Assembly: GCA_019448385.1 (NCBI GenBank) | Contig: JAGTXO010000057.1 | Coordinates: 124,001-188,000, forward strand | DNA length: 64,000 nt | Reading direction: 5' to 3' | DNA from: Diacronema lutheri | Lineage: Eukaryota > Haptophyta > Pavlovophyceae > Pavlovales > Pavlovaceae | Part shown: piece after piece, positions 21,067 to 31,700 of the stretch | Position numbering within the stretch: position 1 is the stretch's first letter | How the letters are laid out: each line of letters starts with the position of its first letter | Program-made: the position numbers and the translations under genes | Notes under the pieces: generated by a model | The model's database searches: none | Seen by the model: only the letters and a program-made list of their open reading frames with translations | Told to the model about the DNA's origin: nothing

Positions 21067-23963
21067 GGGGCGGGGGCGGGGGCGGGGGCGGGGGCGGGGG
21101 CGGGGGCGGGGGCGGGGGCGGGGGCGGGGGCGGGGGCGGGGGCGGGGCGGGGGCGGGGGCGGGGGCGCGGGCGGGGGAGCCGATGGCGCGGCGCGCACCT
21201 CGACGAGGCGGGCGGCCGTCGCGCACGCGGCCTGCGCGGCGTGCGACGAGCTGAGGGCTGTGAGCAGCAAGGCGGCGCCGAGCACGAGGCCTGCCTGCGC
21301 GCGCGGGTCGCGCAGCGCGCCGACCGCAGCCGCACCCGCGCGCGTGCCCGCCGTGCCCACGACGCGCGCGGCCGAGCGGCCAGCAGCGACGCTGCGCGCG
21401 AGCGCGGCGCGCGCACGGCCGCTCGCCGTCGCGGCCGACGCTGCGCGTGCGCGCTGGTGCGCCGTCGCGCCGTGCGGCCGGCGGAGCGACGCCTTTTGGC
21501 GCGGCTGCGCAGCTGCGTGCGCCGCCTGCGCCTGCGCCTGCGCCTGCGCCGGCGCCGGCGCCGGTGGCGGCGACGGCTGCGACGGCGGCGGCTGAGGCTG
21601 AGGCTGCGAAGGCGACGGCTGAGGCTGCACCTCGAATTGCGGTGGCTGCGGCGGCTGCGGCGGCTGTGGCTGCCGCGGCTGCGCCGGCTGGTGCGCCGCG
21701 CCACCGCTGCCGCCTGCCCCGCTCCCTCCACGCGCCTGCCCACCGCGCGCCGGCTGCTGCGGCTTGCCTCCATGCGACGCGCTGGGATGGGCGGCCGGCT
21801 GCGCGCCCAGCGTCGCCGCAGCCGCGACAGCGTCGCGCACCGAGGCGAGCGTCGGGTCGTCGGCAGGCAGGACAAACTCCTGCGCGCAGCCGGGGGCAGG
21901 GAGGGCGGCAGGGGGCGGTCACGTGCAGGGCGCACACACGTGCGTGCATGCTGTGCGGCGGTGCGGATGGGTGCCGCGTGCCGCAGCGCCATAATAGCGG
22001 GCGGCGGGCGGCGGGCGGCGCGGCGCGCGCCTCGATCACGACGCGCGCCTCGGTGGCCGCTGCGCCCTTTGGCTTGCGCGCGCCCTTTGCGCTGCCCACC
22101 CCGCCGCTGTTCGGGTTCGTGCCCGGGCTACGCTTCGCCATGCCGGCCGCGCCGATCGGCGGCGACGGCCGTGCGCCGCCCGACGCGTCGTACGCGGCCG
22201 CATCAGCCGACGCTTTCCGCCGCGGCGCGCCGGCGCGCGCGGGCGCCGACGCGGCGGTGGGCGACGTGGGCGGCGACGAGCGGCCGGTGGAAGGCGCCGA
22301 CGCGGACATGCTCGTGTCCGGCGACCAGCCGCCGGACAGCCCGAGCTGCGCGATGCGCGTGCGTCGTTCGGGCGGCGAGCGCGCGAGCGTGCGCGCGCGC
22401 GCGCGCGCGCGTCAACGGTTGCGAGCGCGCGCGCGCGTCGCGTGTGTCGCGTGCGTCGCGTGCGTCGCGCGCGTGTCGCGCAGCTCGGGCGCGTGTCGCG
22501 CGCTTGATCGCGCGCACCTGCGCGTTGCGCGCATGGCCGCGCTCCGGGGGCGACGGGCCCGCCAGGACCTGCGCACAGCCCGGCCGGGGCGGCTGCTGCA
22601 GTGGCTGCGGCGGCGGCGGCAAGGGCTGCGGCGGCGGCGCATCTTCCGACCGACGCGCGGCGTTCGCGCCCATTGCGCCAGGAGGCGCGCCGCGCGGCGG
22701 CAGCGGCGGCACAAATGGCGGCGGCGGCGGCAGGCAGACGCCGAGCTGCGCGGCAATGGCCGCGGCGGCGGCGGCATGCGCCGCGTGCAGCTGCTGCGCG
22801 GGCGAGTGCGCCATCCCACCGCCGAGCAGCGTGTCCGTCGTGGACAGCTCCGAATCCGAGCTGGCGGCGGTGGGCGAGACCCGCCGCGAGCCGGCGCCCA
22901 GCCTCGACGGGCCGCTCGCCGTCGCGCCGGCGGCCGCGAGCAGCGCGCAGCTGCCGGCGCACGCGACGGGCTGCGCGTGTGCGCCGAGTCGCGCGCCCGC
23001 GGCCGCCGCGAAGGAGAGGCCGTGCGGCGGAACGGCAGGCGGCGCGTGTGGCGGCAGCGGCGGCTGCGCGCGCGCGGGCGCGCCGTGCGGCGCGGCGCCG
23101 GCCGCAGCGGTCGCGCGCGCGTCCGCGTCCGCGCCGTCCACGGCGATGGCGTCGGCGTGCGCGCCAACAGACGCCTGCGGGCTTGTGCGGCCGGCCGCGC
23201 CCGCTCCACCGCCACCCGCCGCCGCGGCCACCGCCGACGGCAGCCACTGCTGCCATCCGACGCGCGGTCGGACGCCCTGTGGCGAGATGTCGACGAGCTC
23301 AGACTCGGCGAGCGCCTCGGCGACGAGGGCGAGATCGGCGGAGAGCTGGCGCATCCGGTTGAAGCGCGCGATCGTCGGCACCCCCACGCGCCCGTCCGCC
23401 TCGCCCATCTGCGAGCGGAGGAACGTGTCGCGCGAGAGGTTTTCCGCCGAGAAGTAGTACTCGACCTGCTGCCGCACGAGCTGCTTGAGCAGCACGCGCT
23501 CGTGCGCGGCGAAGGTGGCGGGGTCGAGCTCGGCGCCATCGACCGGCGCGGGTAGGCCACCGACCGCCGCCGCCGCAGCGCTCAGCTGCGCAAAGTCGAG
23601 CGCGGCCGCGGCCGGCGACAGCCCGCCGAGCGGAGACGTTGCCGCCGTCGCAAACAGCAGCTCGGCGGGCGCGTGGCCCTCAAGCGCGAGGTGCGGCACG
23701 GCGACGTGCGCGGCGTACGTCTCGCCGAACGAGCCGCCGCCGCGCGCCACCGACGCCTGCGCGTTGAACGCCTCGAAGGCGCTGCGCGCGCCGCGGCGCG
23801 CCGGCATGCCCGCGCCGGCGCCCGCGCCGCTCGCGTGCGCGCGCGCGCGCGCCGCGCCGGCATGCTTGACGGCCATCTGCGGCATCTTGCCGCGCGCGTG
23901 CCGCTCGGCGGGCCGCGCCGAGCCCGCGTCGGGCGACTCGAATGTCACGCCTTCCGCGGCCAT
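20771..23963 (-). CDS. LARP1-like La-motif RNA-binding protein with hydrophobic C terminus, four exons
   Basis: A La-related protein. The La motif (about residues 160-242) reads LLKQLVRQQVEYYFSAENLS, RDTFLRSQM, then FNRMRQL and VGWQQWLP, closest to the LARP1 type that binds 5' TOP or poly(A) mRNA. Exons: 23963-22518, 22345-22040, 21879-21199, 20872-20771. Three CAG or GAG/GTGCGC-type junctions with phase 0 fit; the donor of exon 2 is ambiguous (before GTCGTG or GTGATC). The middle is Pro/Gln/Ala-rich. Exon 3 ends with a hydrophobic segment AGLVLGAALLLTALSS and exon 4 adds GPALSAVWSVLSLRAVCHLW before the stop, so the tail may insert in a membrane. No DM15 repeats are seen. Length is about 844 residues. 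Intron 3 carries the G-rich hexanucleotide array. Confidence 0.82.
21001..21175. repeat. GGGCGC then GGGGGC hexanucleotide array in LARP intron 3
   Basis: About eleven GGGCGC units (21001-21065) pass directly into about eighteen GGGGGC units (21066-21175) on the plus strand. It lies within the last intron of the LARP gene, whose transcript therefore carries the C-rich strand. Strong G-quadruplex potential exists on the plus strand and i-motif potential on the other. Confidence 0.95.
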
Positions 23964-24186
23964 CTTCGTCCACGCTGTTGATGAAGCACGCGTTCTCGTC
24001 GTCGTCTCTCAAGCGAACGAGATTTTGCCCTGAGTTGATCGAGGTCTCATTGAGACCTTCAAAAATGGGCGCCCCGGTTTGAGTGTGCATTTGTATATTA
24101 TTATCCCCTTGTTGGTCAGGTGCACTGCCCATGACTGGCGCGAAAGGAGAATCCCAGATCAATTTTCAATTTCACCCTTTGTCAGC
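23964..24186. promoter_or_regulatory. A+T-richer 5' region of the LARP gene with 17-nt palindrome
   Basis: Spacer between the LARP start (23963) and the stop of the co-oriented unknown gene (24187). Its base composition drops sharply (for example TTTGTATATTATTATCCCC near 24091). AGGTCTCA-T-TGAGACCT (24042-24058) is a perfect 8-bp inverted repeat with one central base. It probably contains the LARP promoter and the upstream gene's 3' UTR. Confidence 0.5.
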
Positions 24187-25197
24187 TCACGGCGCGCGCT
24201 CATCGCCATCGGACCGGGGCTGCGAGCCGACGCCCGGCTCGACGGTTGGCTCCGTGTCCGACGCACCGGCCGACCCGGAGTCTCCTGCCGCGCGCGGCTC
24301 GATGTCGAAGTCGACGGCAGTGAGCGCGCCCACGAGCTCGGCGGCGAGCGCCTTCGCGTCGGCGCGGCTGCGCGCCTCAAAGCGCGCCTCGTGGAAGGGC
24401 ACGTTCCAGATCGGCTGCGTACGCAGCGCCTCGTCGTCCGGGCCGGCCGCGTCGCCGACGACCAGCGCGGCAAGGTCGACAAGCTCGGCGCCGGCGGGCG
24501 TGTACGGCGCGGCGGCGCGCGCGGCGGCGGCGAGAGCGCGCTGCGCCACCGTGCCGTCGCGCAGCGGCGCCAGGTCGACGGCGCATGTGTCGATTGGGCT
24601 GCCGTCCGCCGCCGTGCGCGGCCCGCCCGCCGCGCCAAGCTCGAGCCAAACAGCGGCGGTGCCGGTTGCATCGGAGCGCTGGCGCCAGATGTTGAGCAGC
24701 GGGCTGCCCTTGCGCTCCTTGCGGTAGCCGCGCCCTTGCAGCGTCAAGTAGCCGCGCGCGATCGCGCGCTCGTACTCGGCGCGCTCCTCCGCGTTGAGCC
24801 GGTGCGGCGTCGCGCGGCTGCCGACGCCGCGCTGGCGCGCGCGTTCGCCAAACGAGATGCGCGTCACGTCGTCGAGCGTAGGGCGCACCTTGTCGCGGTC
24901 GCGCGCAGACGGGACAAATCCCTTGAGCCCCGCCTTGCCCAGCCGGTTCGGGCTCTTGTCCGCGCGGTCGCGCTTGCGTCGCGGCGGCGGCGGTGCGCGC
25001 TCGTCCGCGTCGCTCGCCCACGATGCGACCATGGCGTCCGCGTCCGCGTCGAGGGGCGCGGTGGCCGGCGCGTCCGGCCAATCGGCGCCCGCACCCGTCG
25101 CCGCAAGCCGCGCGCACGACGCGTGCACCCGACGCGCGAGGGGCGGCCTTGGCGCGGGGCGGTGCACGGCGAATACGAGCAGGACGGGCAAGCGCAT
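24187..25197 (-). CDS. Conserved-looking unknown protein with N-terminal targeting peptide
   Basis: Single-exon ORF of 336 residues. I chose the ATG at 25197 because it opens with MRLPVLLVFAVHRPAPRPPL, a short hydrophobic stretch followed by a basic Ser/Arg/Ala region, consistent with secretory or bipartite organelle targeting; an in-frame ATG at 25260 would bury it. The body has well-ordered non-biased blocks: ISFGERARQRGVGSRATPHR, LNAEERAEYERAIARGYLTL, GRGYRKERKGSPLLNIWRQ and TQPIWNVPFHEARFEARSRA. I do not recognise the family; the pattern suggests an RNA-binding or organelle protein but no function should be assigned. Divergent from TCF25 (95 bp between starts). Confidence 0.72.
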   Translation of the reverse strand: MRLPVLLVFAVHRPAPRPPLARRVHASCARLAATGAGADWPDAPATAPLDADADAMVASWASDADERAPPPPRRKRDRADKSPNRLGKAGLKGFVPSARDRDKVRPTLDDVTRISFGERARQRGVGSRATPHRLNAEERAEYERAIARGYLTLQGRGYRKERKGSPLLNIWRQRSDATGTAAVWLELGAAGGPRTAADGSPIDTCAVDLAPLRDGTVAQRALAAAARAAAPYTPAGAELVDLAALVVGDAAGPDDEALRTQPIWNVPFHEARFEARSRADAKALAAELVGALTAVDFDIEPRAAGDSGSAGASDTEPTVEPGVGSQPRSDGDERAP

Positions 25198-25292
25198 GAT
25201 TTGCTTCACGCCGCCCGCTGCATCGAAATTTGTGGAAGGCTGCTGGCAGACTCTGTGCATTCCGACCTCTTGCCAGGCTGCAGGCCGCGCAT

Positions 25293-27620
25293 ATGTCGAC
25301 GCGGCACCTCCGACGCACGGGGAGAGCTGCGGCGGAGGAGACGAATGGGTCGGATGGGGAGGCGGATGAGGAGACGGGCTGGACGCCGCCGGCGCGCGCG
25401 TCGCTCTTTGCGGCCTGCCTGCTCACCGACGAGGAGAGCGGCGGCAGTGGCGAGAGCGACGGCGAGACGCGCGACGTGGGCGAGTCGCGCAGCGTGGCGC
25501 CGTCGCCTCGACCGGCGGAGGGCGGCGCCCAGCCGGCGAGCGTCGCCGGTCAGTCCGCGTGCCGTCGTGCGCGCCGCAAGGCAGGCGCGGGCGACGTGCC
25601 GCCTGGCGAGGATGATGAGTGGGCCGCGCCAAGCGTCGTGCCGCCGGCCGGCGCGCAGCGTGCGGCGGACGCGAGCGACGCGCGGGCCGACGTCGCGGCA
25701 GAGGGCGCCGACGAGCCCTGGTGGGTGAGCGCGACGTGGCCGCTTCGCCCCGCCTTCCTCACACCCGACCACGAGCTCGCCCAGCGCTTTGGACGCCGCG
25801 CCGTGCACGCCGCGCAGGCCGAGCTTGCCGCGGCGGGTGCGCACGGCACGCGCTGTGCGGCGCGCGGCGCGCGCGGCGCGAAGCGTGGCGTGCTCGCGCC
25901 GGCGCTGGCAGTCGCAGCGCATGGGCGAAACGGCCGCGCCGCAGCGGGCGGCGGCCTCTCGCTCGAGCGCGACGACGACGCATACGCGCGAGGCGCGAAC
26001 AGTCCGGCTGTGCCCCTTGGCGGCGGCGGCCACGCCGGCCGGCGCGCGGGCGGCAGCGTTGGCGGCGGCGGTGTGCTGTGGTACCGGTTCCGCTACTCGG
26101 CGGCGTACCGACAGCTCGCCGACCACGCGACGGCGGCCGCGCTCGCGGGCGACTCGCGCGCGCTGCAGCTGCTCGTGCGTGAGTCGCCTGAGCACGTTGA
26201 GGCGCTCGCGTGCTTGGCGCTCATTTTTGAAAGGTCGGGGCAGGCGGAGCTGGCGGGCGTGTACCTGGAGCGCGCGCTCGGCGCGTACGAGCTCGCCATC
26301 GGCCCCGCCATCGCGCTACACGGCGGACTCTTCGACCCGCGCTGCCGGCTGCGCGCGAGCGTGCGAGAGAACGGTATGTTCCTCAAAGCCGTCGCGCGCA
26401 GGGCGGCGCACGCGGCGCGCTCGGGGTGCCACCGCACGGCGGCGGAGCTGTGCCGCTTCGCGCTTGGCCTCTCGTTCACCGCGCCGCCGCCCGCCGTTGC
26501 CGCCGCCGACGACGGCGTCGACGGCGTCGGCGTCGGCGTCGGCGGCGCCGGAGCGGAGCGCGGCGCGCGCGCCGCCGACGCGCCGTTGGCGGCGCTCGGC
26601 GGCCTCGCGAGCGGCGCGTCGACGGACGCGGACCCGGAGCGGCTTCTGCTGCGCATCGACGCGCACCTCGTACGCTCGGCGCCCGTGTCGCGCGCCGCTG
26701 GCGGCGCGCGCGCGGACGCCTGCGGCCTGGCGCTGCTGCGCGCGCTGCCCGCGCTGTGCGGCGGTGGCGAGTCGCTCGCGCTGTGGCCGAGCCTCTGCTT
26801 CTCGCTCGCGCTCGCGCACCGCGCGGCGGGCGACGAGGAGGCGGCGGACGGCCAGCTGCGCCGCGCGCTCTGCCTGTACCCCGCCACGCTGCACTCGCTG
26901 TTGCTCGGCGCCGACGGCGCGCCGTCCGCCGCCGGCGCGGGCGGCGCGCCGGCGGCTGCGTCGCTCGCGCTCCTCGCACGATGGCGCGAGGCGATGGGCG
27001 CGGTCGGCGCGGTCTCGGCGTCGCGTGGCGCCGCAGAGCCCGCCGCCGCCTCCGCCTCCGCCTCCGCCTCCGCCTCCGCCTCCGCCTCCGCCTCCGCCTC
27101 CGCCGCCACCGCGGACGCGTGGGCGGCGGCGTGCGAGCCGGCGTGCGCGCCGTACAGCGCACTGCTCGCGCTGTACGACGGCACCGTCGCGCAGCTCGCG
27201 TGGCGCGCGGACGCGAGCGCGCGCGCGTGGCTGCTCGAGAGCGCCGCGCGGCTGTGCGACGAGCTGATTGACGGCGCGCGCGCCGCGCGTACGCACGCGG
27301 CTGGCGACACGGCCGAGCGGCCGAGCGCGCGCGCACGGCACGCGCTCGCGCTCGCACGCGATTGCGCGGCGTTCCGCGCGGCGGAGTGGTCGGTGCCGCG
27401 GCCCGCGCTGCGCGCCATCTCGCTCGAGGAGCTCGGGCTCAGCGCCGTCCAGCAGCTGCCCGTCGACGAGCTCGCGGCCGACGCCGGCGCGGAGCCGCGC
27501 GCGCCGCGCGCGGACGCGGGCCGGGGCGCGAGGCGCGCGGGCGGGCTGCGTCTCGACCTGAGCGGCCATCCGGTCGCCGTCTTCCTCCAGGCACTGCTGC
27601 CCTGGGCTCACGCGCCGTAG
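25293..27620 (+). CDS. TCF25: TCF25/Rqc1 homologue (ribosome quality control)
   Basis: Homologue of TCF25 (Nulp1), yeast Rqc1, a component of the ribosome-associated quality-control complex that acts with Ltn1/Listerin on stalled 60S subunits. The ATG at 25293 gives MSTRHLRRTG, matching the MSSRALRRL-like family start; the upstream ATG at 25230 is less likely. The core domain is clear: WWVSATWPLRPAF, LWYRFRYSAAYRQL, LQLLVRESPEHVEALACLAL, RENGMFLKAVARR, RTAAELCRFALGL and LALLRALPALCGGGESLALW with FSLALAHRAAGDEEAADGQL. Single exon, 775 residues. An (Ala-Ser)n tract (27050-27108) interrupts the C-terminal half. Confidence 0.92.
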   Translation: MSTRHLRRTGRAAAEETNGSDGEADEETGWTPPARASLFAACLLTDEESGGSGESDGETRDVGESRSVAPSPRPAEGGAQPASVAGQSACRRARRKAGAGDVPPGEDDEWAAPSVVPPAGAQRAADASDARADVAAEGADEPWWVSATWPLRPAFLTPDHELAQRFGRRAVHAAQAELAAAGAHGTRCAARGARGAKRGVLAPALAVAAHGRNGRAAAGGGLSLERDDDAYARGANSPAVPLGGGGHAGRRAGGSVGGGGVLWYRFRYSAAYRQLADHATAAALAGDSRALQLLVRESPEHVEALACLALIFERSGQAELAGVYLERALGAYELAIGPAIALHGGLFDPRCRLRASVRENGMFLKAVARRAAHAARSGCHRTAAELCRFALGLSFTAPPPAVAAADDGVDGVGVGVGGAGAERGARAADAPLAALGGLASGASTDADPERLLLRIDAHLVRSAPVSRAAGGARADACGLALLRALPALCGGGESLALWPSLCFSLALAHRAAGDEEAADGQLRRALCLYPATLHSLLLGADGAPSAAGAGGAPAAASLALLARWREAMGAVGAVSASRGAAEPAAASASASASASASASASASAATADAWAAACEPACAPYSALLALYDGTVAQLAWRADASARAWLLESAARLCDELIDGARAARTHAAGDTAERPSARARHALALARDCAAFRAAEWSVPRPALRAISLEELGLSAVQQLPVDELAADAGAEPRAPRADAGRGARRAGGLRLDLSGHPVAVFLQALLPWAHAP

Positions 27621-27758
27621 GCCCTTTTTCGAAATTCGATTTTTCTTTGCCACGGGAAAAATGATGAAAATGGTTCCCGCCGACGGGCACTTGGAACTTG
27701 GCGGGCGGGGCAATATTTTTGGGGTGTGCGTCATCCCACAGCCGCAGAAGCGGGAAGG
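27621..27758. promoter_or_regulatory. Spacer/promoter upstream of the IBTK-like gene
   Basis: 138 bp between the TCF25 stop and the next start on the same strand. A+T-rich (CGAAATTCGA inverted repeat, T runs, CAATATTTTTG). TTCCCGCC and GGCGGGC, E2F-like half sites in opposite orientation, occur near 27675 and 27702. Regulatory use is an inference. Confidence 0.35.
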
Positions 27759-28709
27759 ATGAGCAGCGGCCGGCTGCTGCTCGACTCGGTCTCGCGCGTG
27801 TGCTTCATCCCCCTCGACGTGTGGACCGCGTGCAAGCGCGACAATCTGGCCGCCGTCCGCTCGATCCTCGACTCCAACTCGGCGCATGTCGACGAGCGCG
27901 ACGACAATGGCGTGACACCGCTCATGGTGACGCGCAATCGCCGCGCACGACGATTGCGCACGCGGCCAGGCTGCGGAGAGGCTGGCGGAGTGGCTGCGCG
28001 GGCGCAGGGCGAGCGGCATAGCCGTGCGCTCGCACAGCCGCCGCGCGCGCCTCGTGCGCCCAGCTGCGCGCGGCTGCCGGGCGCGCGCTCGCGTCGCGCG
28101 CGGCTGCGCGGTGCGCTCACGCGCCGCCGCCGCCGCGCCGATCGCTGTGCGCGCGCGCCTCATGCAGCACGCGGCATCGTGTGGCCGGCTCGAGATCGCG
28201 CGGCTGCTCCTCCAGCGTGGCGCGGACGTCTCCCTGTGCGACCTCGAGTCCGGTGCGCGCCGCGGCGGGCGTGGGCGGCGCACACGCGGTGTGGCTCACG
28301 CCATGCGCGCGCGCCGCCGCACGACGCGCGCCTCGCGCCGCGCAGGCTGGAGCGCGATGCACCGCGCCGTGTTCGCACGGCACGTTGCGCTCGTCTCTGC
28401 GCTGCTCAGCGCGGGCGATTCGCTCGTTGAGCGGCTCGACCGCGACGGCTGCGCGCCGCTCGCGCTGCTGCGCGCTCGCCACGATGGCGGCGCGTCAGCT
28501 TGGTTGCCGCTCGACGCGCCGTGCGAGGCGGAGGTCGCGGCCGGCGCGGCGTGTGGCGCGGGCCGTGCCGACGGCTCGCGTGGCGGCCGCCTCTTCGCGT
28601 GGGGCCACGACTCGAACTACACCCTCGGCATCGCGCGCACGGGCAAGCACGCGGGCGGCTGCACGCTCAAGGCGCCCGTGCTCGTTGAGCTCGATGAGCG
28701 CGAGCGCGC

Positions 28710-28759
<50 letters not shown>

Positions 28760-31700
28760 GCGTCGGCGCGGAGGCATGCACCGGCGCACGGCGCGATCGC
28801 GAGCGCGACGGCGCCGACGACGACGACGGCGAGCAGCGCGTGGCCGCCGTCGTGTCGGCGCGCTTCCATTCGCTCGTGCTGAGCGATGGTGGCGCTGTGT
28901 ACGCGAACGGGGTTGGGCGCGGAGGCCGGCTCGGGCTGGGCAACGACGAGGCGGCGGTGCGGCCGCGGCGCGTGCTTGGCGCGCTCGCGCACCGCCGAGT
29001 TGTCTGCGTCGCCGCCGGCCTGCACACCTCGTACGCGGTGACGGCGGCGGGCGAGTGCTTCGCGTGGGGCGGCGCGGAGAGCGGCGCGCTCGGCTGGCGC
29101 GCGTCGTCCGACGCGCCGTGCCCGCGCAGGCTGTTGCTCGCGGGCGCGCAGCCGGTGGCGGGCGCGGGCGGCGGCGGCGCGCCGTGCGGCGTCGGCGCGC
29201 CCGCGCGCGGCGAGCCCGTCGAGCACGCGCACGCCGTCGCGGCGGGCGACGCGCACGCGCTCCTCCTCACGGCGAGCGGCCGCTTGTACGGGTGGGGCAG
29301 GGCGGACACGTGCGCGCTCGGCGCCGCGCTCGCCGCGCCGGCGGCGCTCGCCGCGAGCGGCGGCGGCGGTGGCGGCGGCGGCGGCGGCGGCGTCGGCTCG
29401 TCGGCGGCGGCGGCGGCCGCCGCCGCCGACGGCGCAACGCAATGGGTTCCAAAGCTCGTCGAGCTGGGCGCGGCGGCCGCTTCCACGCGCATCGTCGCGC
29501 TCGCGGCGCGCGCGCGCCTCTCGGCGGTGCTCACCGAGTCGGGCGGCGTGCTGTGCTGGGGCGAGGGCATCGGCTGCGCTGCGCAGCGCGTCCGGCTCGG
29601 CGGCGGCCGCGCCGACGGCGCGGACGGCGCGCCGTCGGGCGCGCGCGCCGGCGCGCGCGGCGCGCGGCGCGGCGGGCGGCGCGTGTCGCAGATCTCGGTG
29701 GGGCTCTCGCACATGGCGGCCGTGTGCGAGAACGGCACGGTCTACACGTGGGGCGTCGACCTGCGCCCGCGTGCCGTCGCCTTCGCCGACGGCGCGCGCA
29801 TCGCGCAGGTGTGCGCGGGCAAGTTTGAAAGCATGGCGCGCTGTGTGGAGGGGTTCGTCTACACATGGCAGGAGCGCTGGTGGGATGGGCAGCAGCCTGC
29901 GCGGCCGCAGCTCGTGCCGGAGCTCGGGCTGTGCGCGCGTCTGTCGCTCGGCGCGGAGGGGAAGCGCAACGCCATCGTCGCCATGCCACACGCGCACCGC
30001 CTCTCGCGCGAGCTTGACCTGCGCTCGCTCATGGGCTGGCCCGCCGACGGAGCGCCGCCGCCGCTGCGCGCGCGCGGCGGTGGCGGCGACGGCGGCAGCG
30101 GCGGGGAGGCCGACGAGGCGGAGGCGGAGGCGGAGGCGGAGGCGGAGGCGGAGGCGGTGGCTGAGGCGGAGGCGGAGGCGGTTGACGAGGGCGACGGCGG
30201 CAGCGGCCATGACACGCACGCCGCCGCCGCGCGCGAGCGGCGCGCGCCTCCGCCCACGGCCTACGAGCCGCCGCCGCCCGAGCGCGCGCAGCGTGTGCCG
30301 TCGTTGGAGGCGCTGTGCGCGGCGACGATTGCACCGCACGTGACGCCGGCCAACGCGCTCTCCGCGGCGCGCCACGCCGAGCTCATTGGCTGCACCGCGC
30401 TGCTGCGCCACGCGTGCGCTGTTTTGAGTTGCTGCCTGCCCCTCCTCCTCGCCACCGTCGATTGGGCGGCGCAGCCGGTCGCGCTCACCGCCGCGCTGAC
30501 GGAGGCGTGCGGCAAGCCGCCGCCCGCGCCGGCGGCCGCGCCAGGCGGCGCGCGACCGGGCGAGGAGAGCGGCGGGCGCGTCGCGGCGTGGGCGTATGAG
30601 TCGGAATTGACGCTGTCCGAGGACGAGCGGTTGCGCAAGCTCGCGAGCCGGCTGCGCCAGCTGCGCAAGAAGAGTCGACACGCCGTCGAGCTGGCGGGCA
30701 GGCCGCGCGGCAGCCTCAACGGCGAGCAGTGCGCAAAGGTCGAGATGCTGCCCGCGCTGCAGGAGGAGGCGGCGCTGCTCGTCGCCGCGTTCCCCGCCCT
30801 CGACGCGATGCTCGCGCCCGGCGCGACGGGCGCGCGCGGCGCGAGCGGCGCGCCGGCCGCCGCAGCTGCGAGCGCCGATGCGCGCCGAGCGGCGGACGGC
30901 GCGTTGGCCAGCGCGCGCGCAGACACGCCGCGCGCGCCACCCGCCGCGCCGCCGCCGCCCGCGGCTGGCGCGCAGCCGGGCGGCGACGGCGCGCGCGGCG
31001 TGGCGGGTGGCGCGGACGGCGCGCCGTCGGCGGCAGCGTGGCGCGTCGGCGCAGCGCGCGCGGCGCGCGGCGGCTGCGCGCAGTCGAGCGCGGCTGCGCT
31101 GCCCGACTTCCCGCCCCTCGCGCAGCCCGCCCCTCGCGCAGCGCACGCCGACGGCGCGGCGGCGCCCCGCCGCGCGGGCGGCGGGGCGCCGCCGTGCGCG
31201 GCCGACAAGGGGCGGGCTGCGGGTGGCGACGATGGCGATGATGGCGGTGGTGTCCGTGTCGACGTGGGCGTGGGCATCGGCGGCAAGGGCGCGGCGCGCG
31301 CGGCTGTGCCCGCCACGCCCTTTGTGCCGCGTGGCTCCGCCGCCGCCGCCGCCGCCGACTCCGCGCAGCCATCGGTCGCCTCTCGCACCTCTGCGTGTGC
31401 GAGTGGCGACGAGGCGATGCGGGAGGTGATGGCCAGGGCGGCGATTGCGGGCTGGGGGTACACGCCGCTGCGCGCACCGGCGGCGCAGGGCGCAGCGGCG
31501 CAGCGGCCGCACACCGCACCGCGCGGCGACGCCGGCTTCGCGTGCATCATGGCGCAGCAGCAGCAGCAGCAGCAGCAGCAGCTGCAGCAGCAGCAGGTCG
31601 CGACGGGCGCGGCGGCGATGCCCGCGCGGAGCGGCGGCGTCAGCGGCGGGCCTCGCGGGCACGGGGCGCTGCACACGCAGCTGCAGCTCGCGCGCAGCTC

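Noticed and set aside
23680-24162. 160-codon minus-strand ORF starting MIWDSPFAPVMG
   Set aside because: It covers the LARP promoter and then runs antisense-frame through its first exon; the ATG at 23963 in the La-motif frame is better. The balanced look comes from the A+T-richer spacer.
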